From Priapulus caudatus (lineage: Eukaryota; Priapulida; Priapulimorpha; Priapulimorphida; Priapulidae): a stretch of DNA of 28,575 nt. Position numbers and translations under genes: made by a program. Numbering within the stretch: position 1 is the stretch's first letter; each line of letters begins with the position of its first letter. Below, piece after piece: positions 20,075 to 28,575 of the stretch. The stretch spans positions 1 to 28,575 of the forward strand of contig NW_014578632.1 in assembly GCF_000485595.1 (NCBI RefSeq), written 5' to 3'. The notes beneath the pieces were generated by a model. That model had not been told where the DNA came from. It worked only from the letters and a program-made list of their open reading frames with translations, and did no database searches.

Positions 20075-21305
20075 GTACGTATATTGCTGATGTACTGGAA
20101 ATTTTTGTCTACGTAGCTTATGCATCTCGGGTGTATATGCTCAAAGAAGGATTTTATGATAATCAATAACCCTGATAGTATTGGACTTTTCGTGTCGTAA
20201 GTTCGGCAGAGAATATTCAAGGCGAACATGAAGCAATTTAGGAGTATTTACTCGCTCGCACATACTCTGTACAGTTCAACGAAGTGAATTCGTGACATCA
20301 CAACTGCTAACTGTATCATGTACTTTGTATAGGTTTAGTGAAAAACATCTGCTTAATGGAGCATCGTTACTGATCGTCCACCTCTTCGCGAAGTTTGCGT
20401 TTGTGGTATAGGATGCTGTGGGCGCGTCCGTGCTTGCATGATATTTAACAGTGAACGTGGATTAAACTGGATATTCGTCAACCGAATCACAACTTACCAC
20501 ATTATAGTCGCAGTTTACGTTCATGTGGAGACTCCACTCTAGGATATGCCCATTGCCCGTTAGTACGTGTAATCTGAAGAAGCAGCGTTCAACCTCACCT
20601 GAATCTCGTGTCGCTGGTCTGTGTCTACTCTATGCTTATGTCATTACTGTGCAAGGTGTGTAAATGCATAATGCAAGGTGATGGCAATTGATGGATTCTC
20701 TAACTGCATTTGATTAATCACTTTATTGCAACTCGCAATTCGTGACTGCGCATCACAAAGGTCACATTCATATCGATAGATACTTGCAACCACGAGTCTT
20801 TGTAGCAAAAAATACATGTTTAGGAAGAGGACTTCTTTACGCATTAACGAAACATGATGTATTTGTGTATAGCAGATGATGCAGTCTTGCGTAAGCTTTC
20901 CTTTAAGTATTGCTACCTATTGGGTGCAGTCTAGCGTTTTATCTCAATGCATCTAGCATAATATTCACTAATTATGATAACTGACCAGTTCCAGATGCCA
21001 TAGTCATTATATCCAGTGTGGTATTGTGTAAAATCAGAATTTTACGTATTTGTAATACTGTGCTTGCTGATATCAATAATCGGAATTCCGGAATAAACGC
21101 AACAATGTGTAAAATAGACTTGTACGATGCTGTTTCCGTTCTTCTATCCACGTTTTTGCCTTAGAATTTGCATTTTGAAATACTTTGCCCGCTATTATTT
21201 GCGGGGAAATAATTTGCCCGCTATAGTTGCTTAGACGCAGTTAAGCCACTTGCCACTCCTTCTCTCTCCCTCTCCCCAGGTTCCCAGCCAAGAGAATTTA
21301 TTTCG
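20075..21305. other. Unannotated AT-rich spacer
   Basis: No supported gene, repeat array or RNA gene seen. Minor: TTTGCCCGCTAT occurs twice around 21183-21230. Confidence 0.5.
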
Positions 21306-21556
21306 AAATAATAGGAGAAAGAGCGTAAAGAAACTTGGTAGTAAATACATTTCGTATTTATTTACAATGATTTTTTTACTGAGATGTTCCAAATGCCTGT
21401 GGAGAAAATGACAACAAATTTGCCAAGCGCTACTGATTCACAGTCACTTGGAACCTTTCAATAATAAAATGATGGTAAATAAACACGAAATCTATTTACT
21501 ACCAAAACTCTCTCGAGTCTAGTCTCTACTCTCTAGTACTCTACTCTCTTTTGCCT
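21306..21556. mobile_element. Inverted-repeat element (MITE), about 250 bp
   Basis: CTTGGTAGTAAATACATTTC (from 21334) is mirrored by GAAATCTATTTACTACCAAA (21488-21507), and the similarity continues inwards to about 21376 and 21464. A related copy lies at 22708-23600, split by another element. Outer ends are G/A- or C/T-rich and poorly defined. Confidence 0.6.
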
Positions 21557-21783
21557 AAAAATTAAGCACGTAAAAAAATGGTGGTGACAAACACAGATGA
21601 ATGATTACAGATTAGTGGCATCCAGGTAGAGAGCTTGATTATCTTGATGACAGGAACTGTCTTGATCAGGTTGTAGCTTCCGGAGTAAAGCAGGTCAACC
21701 TAAAAGTAATATTACATTTACTGCTAGCTTAGCGGTCGTGTGTACCAAAGGCGTCGGAAGCAATAAAATAGTGCCGCGGCTTT

Positions 21784-21936
21784 CAGTGGCGTACCCAGGA
21801 TTTTCTAAATGGGGGTGCTAGGAGCACGCGAAGGGGGGGTCTGGGGGGCTCTCCCCCATAATTTTTTTGAAATTAGCACCCCTCAGATGCGTTTTCTGCG
21901 CGAGCATGGGGGGTCCGGACCCCCTGGACCCCCCCA
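21784..21936. mobile_element. Element end with CAGTGGCGTACCCAGG terminus
   Basis: CAGTGGCGTACCCAGGATTT is a frequent terminus type of animal DNA transposons. It is followed by G-rich then C-rich blocks that can fold (GGGGGGTCCGGACCCCC). The matching right end is not seen; CCCCCCCACTA at 21930-21938 may be a diverged one. Probably a truncated or very short copy. Confidence 0.45.
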
Positions 21937-22100
21937 CTAGCACTACTTGCGTTTCGTTTTCAAATGCTGTTGTGTACACGCGTGACGTTACCCGAAATGT
22001 AATAGGCTGCATCATAGCTGCCCATGTGTTTTGTCTACATTTCGGGTGACGTCACGAGTGTACACAACAACATTTCAAAATGAAACGCAAGTAGTGCTAG
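21937..22100. mobile_element. 164-bp near-perfect palindromic element
   Basis: Arms 21937-22001 and 22036-22100 match at 60 of 65 positions, with a 34-base spacer. Ends are CTAGCACTACTTGCG and its complement. The symmetry is typical of a MITE. The target duplication is ambiguous because CTAG is itself palindromic. No coding capacity. Confidence 0.7.
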
Positions 22101-22308
22101 CACTTTGAGGAATAAATGCATAAGTACATGGTGTAAAGTTGTGGAAAGTGTTCAAAAAGATAGGTAAGATGTCTATTTAGATAAATAAGTGTTAAAAAGC
22201 CCGATCATTTTTCGTGGAAGCATTGGGGGACAGGTGCAGTTACGAAACCTGGCATAAAATGTTCTAGAGCCTGCGGCAACTGTACGCGGGCTATAGTACT
22301 AGAGCTAA

Positions 22309-22653
22309 CCGCACGCTAGCTGCTGCTTACTGACACATAAATATATAGCAGGTAGGAAAGAGTGCTGCCAAAATTACATGCTGTAAATTTACATAAACTG
22401 CGCAACAGGAGCGAACGCGAGAATTTCGTCAAGCTTTGTGTGATTTCGCGTGACACAGCTCGGTTCCGAACACAGACAGTATGTTTTTATAACAAGTGAA
22501 CACTGTTCTTCAAATAGAAACAAAGATGGAGTAGAATGGTTGAATATTTGTGTTGTATTCGTATGGAATCAAGCGTGCATCGAGCGAATTTTGGCAGCAC
22601 ACTTTCCTACCTGCTATATATTTATGTGTCAGTGTGCAGCAGCTAGCGTGCGG
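22309..22653. mobile_element. 345-bp element with 67-bp inverted repeats
   Basis: Arms 22309-22375 and 22587-22653 match at 64 of 67 positions, beginning CCGCACGCTAGCTGCTGC. The interior has a 74-codon ORF without recognisable domain. No flanking target duplication is evident. High arm identity suggests a fairly recent insertion or gene conversion between arms. Confidence 0.7.
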
Positions 22654-22707
22654 CGGCCAGCATGTTGCAGATGAGCATTTGGACGGCATTTACAGGAAAT
22701 TGTCGGC

Positions 22708-23600
22708 AATAATAGGTGAAAGAGAGTAGAGAAACATTAAGACTTTGTAGTGATGTCTTGATGATTGATTATAATCGAAAATCGATCGATTATAGTTTCA
22801 AATTCGATAATCGATTATGAAAACAAATAATCGGAAATACCAAAACAAACAAACAAGGAACTGTACTCACGATGTGTGAATTGATATGACAAGTAGTGCA
22901 CAAGTCCTGCAGGGGCCGTTGTCAGAAACATCATAAAGTTAATGCTAATTGCTAATGTTAATGTTACGATAACACTTACGACTAATGTTAATGCTACGAG
23001 AGTAGCGTTGACAGAAACACATCGTAGCTACGAGCAAACTCATGATAACAGGAACTTCATAATCGATCACAAAATTCAAATTCATACACATTTATTGTAC
23101 ATCACAGTAATTTATGCATATTATGATGGCTAACCACATATAAATAATTTTTGATGAAAAATGACGTGGTCATGACGTGGTACACTGCCTACACTATTAG
23201 AACAGAAACAACTTACTTATATAAAGAACAAGTCTTGATCATGTTTGTTTAAAACTTTTAATGTTTTAATAAAGGCATTTAAACGATTTCTTTTTAAATT
23301 GGTTAAATACTGTATAGGAACAGACATTGATATACATACAGCAACCTTCACAGAGTTAATACATGATCATAAAACATGATAATATTGAATGCAATGTGTA
23401 ATTGTATATACAAAGTAAGATTAAATTAAATCTATGCTATTATTAACCGATTATCCGATTATAATCGATTATCGATCGGTTAAGGGAAACCGATAATCGA
23501 TTATGAAATTCCAGCCAATTCCCATCACTAAGACTTTGGTAGTAAATAGATTTCTTATTTATTTAGCATTATATTTTATTGAAACGATCCAAGTGCCTGT
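22708..23600. mobile_element. MITE copy interrupted by a hAT-like element
   Basis: 22708-22747 (AATAATAGGTGAAAGAGAG...) continues at 23539 (GTAGTAAATAGATTTC...) and resembles the left half of the element at 21306-21556. The break between the halves is the element at 22748-23530. Confidence 0.6.
22748..23530. mobile_element. Non-autonomous hAT-like element, 783 bp
   Basis: Ends TAGTGATG and CATCACTA are inverted, with subterminal ATCGATTAT/ATAATCGATTAT motifs at both sides. The insertion is flanked by an exact 8-bp duplication AGACTTTG (22740-22747 and 23531-23538), the hAT signature. Inside are GTTAATGCTAAT-like short repeats and no transposase. Removing it conceptually restores continuity of the surrounding MITE, an independent confirmation. 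Confidence 0.85.
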
Positions 23601-23627
23601 GCATCTAAACAGAGAAGTTGCTCCGAC

Positions 23628-23726
23628 CACAGGCCCCTGGAGGCTCAAGTTTCAAGAAGAGTATAACAGTGAAGCGGCGCTTTGCTCTTATACTCTTCTT
23701 GAAACTTGAGCCTCCAAGGGCCTGTG
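23628..23726. repeat. 39-bp hairpin
   Basis: Arms 23628-23666 and 23688-23726 are complementary with one mismatch, around a 21-base loop. It is the size of a long microRNA-precursor-like hairpin, but could equally be the core of a small MITE. Confidence 0.7.
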
Positions 23727-23886
23727 CTCCGACCTGTGATTGGAGGATAAAAATAGAATTCGTGACGTTTCATTTTCATTTTGGCATTTAGTCTATGAGC
23801 AATACCGCGCGTACATATTTGCTAATTAATTAAGCAAATCGTGCTTAAATAAACTCAAAATTTACAGAGATTATAGCTAAGATGTA

Positions 23887-23954
23887 TTTGTGGTGAGCTA
23901 CAGTGTCATTGACACTTTCATTTGTGGTGAGCTACAGTGTCATTGACACTTTCA
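23887..23954. repeat. 34-bp tandem duplication at the exon acceptor of copy B
   Basis: TTTGTGGTGAGCTACAGTGT and the next bases are repeated exactly at 23887 and 23921. The second copy abuts the TTTTCAG acceptor of the duplicated exon. Each unit holds the palindrome AGTGTCATTGACACT. Confidence 0.8.
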
Positions 23955-25193
23955 TTTTCAGATTGCACGTTTCTGAGCAATATTTTTGCAATGAACCCTT
24001 TGAAGTCCTAATCAGGAAGCGGCCATCGTTGGCGCTGCGACAGATGTCGATTGCCGCAACGTATTCGACGCGGCGCCGCAGAATGGAGAGAGAAGCCGCC
24101 AAGAGCAAACGCATGATCGCCGACGTGTGCGATCACATCAAGTATAAGCGGAGCGTGCCACGAAATTCCTCCGAATACAATCAGGATCAACTGGACACTG
24201 CCTTCCGTGACCACAGCTACACAACGAAAAGTATTAGACAAAACGGTAGTTAGTAGAGGTAGCAGTAAATTGCAGAGGATGCTAGCTTGTGCTGCAGAGA
24301 GGTGGGTTTTTTATCCCGGGTCAGTCGGTCTAGCCTATAGGGTTTCCCCACCCGAGTGCCAGGCATATGCTAAATCATGCTGCAAGTAATTCTTTGATTA
24401 AACAATTGTTAAAGAGAGCAGACACATAGGCCTGTCAGCATGCCCGATAGTCCTAGCTGTCTCTAACCCTTTCATTGTTGAAGGACCTTGCTTTTATAAA
24501 ATCTCATCTTCTCAACTCCTGCTAATAGTACTTGGCTAAATTTTACTGCTAAGACGTTGTACTTGTATCAGTGTATCAGGTATTCTTTCTAATTCTGTCA
24601 TTGAATGTCGATCCTATGCTTTGTTTAGGGAGCTGAGATCGCAGGGTCGTATGATTGCCTGTCGTTGCATCCACCACCCAAGGAGCCCTATAGGAATCTC
24701 TATCAGCATGCAGCGTAATCACTGGCATAAAGGGACACTGCGTTTTCAAGAATGATGCTTAGGTAAATTTTTATACAACATTATAGTGTCTGCCACGAAT
24801 TAATCAGCTTAATCGGTTACCTGATTAACATCGGATTTCATCACGATATGACGGGCTTCTCTCTTGCGAGATCTCTTGTATTCAATAGACACGTTAACAG
24901 AATCTGGTCTCTGTGTATATGTGGTCAAAGTTTTTAACTGTGATAACTTGAAACGCTCATAAGTAACACAAACCTGACGTAAGTTGGTGTAGTATCAATT
25001 GATTTATCGTGCGGACAGCGGACTTGCTCATTGTTCAATGCGTATAATATAAGACAGTGTATGTGTAAATTTTATACGGGGCAATATTATTCTAGCTGTT
25101 AATGTTCAGCTGTGGCAATAGACACCTAAAGGAATTAAAAAAAACATGGTTTTGTGGCGACTTCGAACGTTAACACAGTAACTAACAGTTACT
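23955..25193. repeat. Segmental duplication, copy B block 1
   Basis: Direct copy of 14476-15711, about 9.5 kb away. It carries an extra duplicated GCGGAC near 25010 and other short indels. Confidence 0.85.
23961..24765 (+). pseudogene. Two-exon coding remnant, copy B, donor lost
   Basis: The first exon (from 23961) is about 90% like copy A, with two in-frame six-base deletions. Where copy A has donor AAC/GTAAGT, this copy has AACGAAAAGT, so the splice site is gone and the frame runs on to a stop near 24253. The second exon equivalent (about 24639-24756) still has its acceptor and open frame. Of the clear exon-1 substitutions, eight change the residue and three are silent, so there is no sign of selection on the protein since duplication. 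Confidence 0.55.
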
Positions 25194-25229
25194 GTTAACC
25201 ACAACTTTTTTAAGGAGAATAATGATCAA

Positions 25230-25330
25230 AATGTTTATCAGGGCACAAAATTCAGATTTTTTTGCACCGGCCCAGAAGGCTGGTAACAGCAATTTGTTAC
25301 CAGCCCTCACCATCGTGCAGTGTCACCCCC
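25230..25330. mobile_element. hAT-like element end (CAGGGCACAAAATTCAG)
   Basis: The terminus resembles that of the 464-bp element at 16205, with similar CACCGGCCC and a hairpin GGCTGGTAACAG ... TTACCAGCC. No right terminus is seen, so it is truncated. It follows GATCAAAATGTTTAT, a sequence also present without the element near 13911. Confidence 0.45.
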
Positions 25331-25519
25331 TAGCGGCGAGAACGTGATGCTCTACTACCGTACTCGGAGTTCGTATATAGCTATATCTATCTATTCATAT
25401 CTTTTAGATCTCAGTCGGAATAAGAAATAATTAATCAAAGACATATATTTTTTATCGGAATATGTACCTATTTACACTTAACGGTGAGATGTTTACGTAA
25501 ACGGTAGATTGCTGGTGCG

Positions 25520-26010
25520 TAATGGTGATACACGAATGAGTAATTCAATCAAAGTGTCTGCGTGCGTGCGTGCGTGCGTGCGTGCGTGTGTGGGTGGGGG
25601 ATTAATGTTGGGTTTTTTATTTGTAAGTTGTACATAAAAGTTACAGCAATGCAATTTTGTCTCCCAATTAGCCTGATGCTTGAATTTTGCAATTTAATGG
25701 AGGAATCTTTAATTGTTATACCCGAAACGGTTGTGAGAGTAGTGATATCGTAAGAATTTAAGGTATGTGTGGTAACGCTCGAGTCGGATGGGGGAAACGG
25801 TGTGTGGGTTGACGTGTGCAGAGTGTGTCGGCCTAGCATAGCCAGAGTCACATTCCTGGGCTGTGTAAGCGATGGGGTGTACCGGCGGATGCTTCACGAA
25901 TGTGTGCTGCTCCCAGTTCATTAGACTCGGATTCTCTAGTCGGAACGGTGTGTAGGCTGATGTGTGCAGTCTAATGTTAAGACTAATTTTAATTATAAAT
26001 TTAAATAATA
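25520..26010. repeat. Segmental duplication, copy B block 2
   Basis: Direct copy of 16921-17468, with a shorter TGCG microsatellite (25557-25593). CATTAGACT ... AGTCTAATG (a 9-bp stem) is conserved in both copies. Confidence 0.8.
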
Positions 26011-27044
26011 TATAAATTATATTAATTTTTGTCTAATTCTTAGCATGTGCAGTAGCATTTGCTTGTATAGATTGTCGTTATTATTTGGATAAACAATATT
26101 CAGTTCAGCTTTAAAAACTGTCCTGTGCTCTTGCTTGAGATTGCGACAGGGTCCAAAATGGCACAAAGTCCATAAAATATATTATTTCTATGTAATATAG
26201 ATGTATAGCTCTTCAGTATGAGATATACTTGAGCTCTTCAGCTTGATATCATCAGCTTCATGTAGATGGCGATAGAGGGCGCGATAAGCGATAACAAAAT
26301 AGCATTCGCCAACGATTACCTAATACGGCAGACGATCATCAATGTTTTTGCTCAAGATAGTTGGTAATCTATCTATTTATTGTAATTAGTTATTAATTTA
26401 AAGACGGTACATTTGTAACAAATATATCAAAACGAGCTTGCAAGGTCCTCACCGTCAGTAAGTTGGCACCTAGATTGTGTTTAGGTCATTTGAGCATAGA
26501 TCATCATCATGTAAACTCATCACTCATCAGCACATGACAATGACATGATGACATTGAATTTGATGTATGATCATATTCATAATTATTAATTATAATACGA
26601 ACACGTGTTTTGCCACTTTTGGGTTCACGTGTTTGTATACGGTTATCTAATGACAATATTGTTTGAGCAAGAATCGGTGCAAAGTGGAAATGTGAAATTA
26701 TTCTCTTTATTCTTTACTATCACAGCGAGTCTTACAATAGGCTAGCCCCTGGGCCCTGGTTCTCGCTTGTATCTGTGGCGCTGCAGGAGGCCTGATAGAC
26801 TCGCTGTGATTGGTCTGATTGTTTGTAAATGTCCAACGTAATTTACTAAAGTTAATGAAGCAGGGTTTATGAAAAACAATCTTTTAAGAAGTAAATAACG
26901 ATTGAAGTGAATGTATACACATGTATATCAGTAGCAAGGTAAAGCCATGTAGAAGGGAACGGTAGGTTTTTTTTCGCGCCAATAGCGGCGTACACGCAGT
27001 GCATGCATTTTGCATGCGATCTCACGAAATTTCAATGAACCCCG
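26011..27044. other. Unannotated AT-rich spacer
   Basis: No gene seen. ATCACAGCGAGTCT (26719-26732) and AGACTCGCTGTGAT (26797-26810) form a 14-bp perfect inverted repeat and may be ends of a tiny element. Confidence 0.5.
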
Positions 27045-27098
27045 TTCTGTCCCAATATAACCCTCACCAAAATATAAAAAAGGTTATATGGGACAGAA
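27045..27098. repeat. Hairpin, 17-18 bp stem
   Basis: TTCTGTCCCAATATAACC (27045-27062) pairs with GGTTATATGGGACAGAA (27082-27098) with a single bulge and a 19-base loop. Confidence 0.65.
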
Positions 27099-27113
27099 TT
27101 ATTTGATCTAGGG

Positions 27114-27572
27114 GTATGGCAGTCGTATCTCCAATTTACGAGGCTGCGTGTACGGCAGTCAATTAATTTATTGCACATGCGGCGCCTCCACGTGACTACA
27201 AAAACGGCTCAAGGATAGAGAGCATGTCCAGTAATAAACATCATCTCTATCCCTGAACTGCAAAAACTGTCTAGGATAGGTATTAACCATAAATCTGAAC
27301 CGGCTCGGCTATCTTATACAATATATGCGTGTGCTATTAACCTTTTGCTTTCCATCTTTTGCATCGGAACTGACAATCAATCCCAACCAACTGGTGTAGG
27401 GTAGCTGGCACAATAATGTTCATTTTCATACTTAATCCGAGTGTTTTCTAGCTCATCAAAACTCTGAAATCATGAATTAATTTCTAACGGCTTTATTTTG
27501 TGTGAAAGCGACGCATGCACAAATGGACTCCCGTACCTGCAGCCTCGTAAATTGGAGATACGGCTGCCGTAC
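27114..27572. mobile_element. 459-bp element with 42-bp inverted repeats
   Basis: The left arm 27114-27155, with CGTATCTCCAATTTACGAGG at its core, is mirrored by 27531-27572. The arms differ at a few positions. No transposase and no clear target duplication. Confidence 0.6.
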
Positions 27573-27775
27573 CTCCAGCCACTTTGAATAAAATAATAAA
27601 TATTCTATAAATAATATAAGTTATGAATAAAATATATAGGATTACGATAAGGATACGGATGGTGATCTTACTTTTAGGTAGTGAATTATGCACAATCATA
27701 ATTTTAAACCCTGCAAACTTGTCTTTGCAAATATGTCAAACTAATGCGGTGTGCTAAACTATAGGATTGGGCCAA

Positions 27776-28397
27776 CAGTCTGCACGAAAAACTTCCACCC
27801 TCATTGGCCCATGCAGCGGGCCTGTAGAAATGTATAATTCACTGGCCCAAACTAGGTTTTACAGGCCCGAATCAATGATAATCATATTATGAAAAGAGAA
27901 ACAGAACTTTTTGGTGTATTCTTAAAGATTCGATTCTTATTCTTTCATGAAATTGAAAAAAAAATTATCCACTTCCCTCTCCCCCACCTCATTGTCACTG
28001 CCATAGGGTGCTCATTCATAATCAGAAAGCTCTTTTCGACTTCGAACAGTAACTTAGCCAACACGTTTAAGGCCACGTTGAAAACCAGAACCGGAAACCG
28101 GAAGTTGTTGCGACCTCTAGCGGCGAAAAACACGCATGGTGTTGACTAGTTACTTCCCCTACTTAAGATCGGGAATATGATGCCCTATCTGTAAATCTTC
28201 ATACAAAATATTGGGAATTTGGGTAAATTCTCAGACTGATCACATCATCACCAGATAAAGAAGCTGAAATGTCATTAATAGACCATTTACTCCATTTTTT
28301 CTACTGGCCCATCAGGCTTGTTCATTTACCAGTTTCATTGGCCCCACGGAAAATTTACTGGCCTCGGATACCGGGCCAGTGGTTAATTTCGCAGACT
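27776..28397. mobile_element. Non-autonomous hAT-like element, 622 bp
   Basis: CAGTCTGCACGAAA at the left and TTTCGCAGACT at the right are inverted; GGGCCAA is present directly outside both (27769-27775, 28398-28404). Subterminal CTGGCCC/GGGCCAG motifs occur on both sides. An 86-codon ORF inside (27889-28149) has no recognisable domain. Exact ends are uncertain by one base. Confidence 0.55.
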
Positions 28398-28536
28398 GGG
28401 CCAATAGAATACGAGTAAACAAATTGATATAGCTTAAAATATTTGTGAAGTTAGACTGGTAATGTGTAAGCAGCAATGCAAGTCAATATTTATACCAGTA
28501 CTGTTATTCTCAATAACACATTTTCGGAGCATGCAC

Positions 28537-28575
28537 TAGTGATGACTGATGTCATGATCATCGATTATACTCGAA
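28537..28575. mobile_element. Start of a hAT-like copy cut by the window edge
   Basis: TAGTGATGACTGATG followed by ATCGATTATACTCGAA repeats the terminus and subterminal motif of the element at 22748-23530. Confidence 0.5.

Overview
The window looks like nuclear DNA of an animal, most likely a marine or other invertebrate; nothing in it fixes the species. Reasons: one gene of ten exons with GT-AG introns and matching exon phases, metazoan-type domains (CaRF-like DNA-binding region, Ulp1/SENP protease, PHD finger), TATA-type promoter motifs, poly(A) signals, several minisatellites, a satellite array and many short hAT-like elements. Bacterial features (operons, Shine-Dalgarno sites) are absent. 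A 10-N gap at 13125-13134 shows this is a draft assembly, and scattered small indels in the repeats could be biological or sequencing errors.

Layout. 1-2460: mostly non-coding, with a possible TATA promoter near 1061 and a 24-bp minisatellite at 1366-2025. 2560-11933: one plus-strand gene (promoter about 2560, CDS 2673-11701 in ten exons, poly(A) signals after 11820). The ten exons sum to 1776 nt, an exact 592 codons, giving a 591-residue protein: CaRF-like region, linker, C48 (Ulp1) protease with H, D, Q and C in place, and C-terminal PHD finger. Intron 1 holds a 2.2-kb imperfect palindrome with a central alternating purine-pyrimidine array and is flanked by CA-rich minisatellites. 11951-13124: a satellite of about 205 bp whose copies alternate between two types, ending at the gap.

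13135-28575: repeat-rich territory with no complete gene. A segment with a two-exon coding remnant (14476-17470) recurs in direct orientation at 23955-26010, where the splice donor is lost. Only the first copy carries a second Ulp1-like histidine exon (16117-16184). Around these lie hAT-like non-autonomous elements, some with clean target-site duplications (16205-16668, 22748-23530, 27776-28397), several long-armed inverted-repeat elements, and the first bases of another hAT-like copy at the right edge.

How it fits together: CaRF-type DNA-binding regions, Ulp1 proteases and PHD fingers occur together in proteins related to Mutator-like (MULE) transposases. The main gene has the outer domains but no DDE transposase or SWIM finger, so it may be a shortened or host-recruited transposase relative. 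That is inference and needs a homology search.
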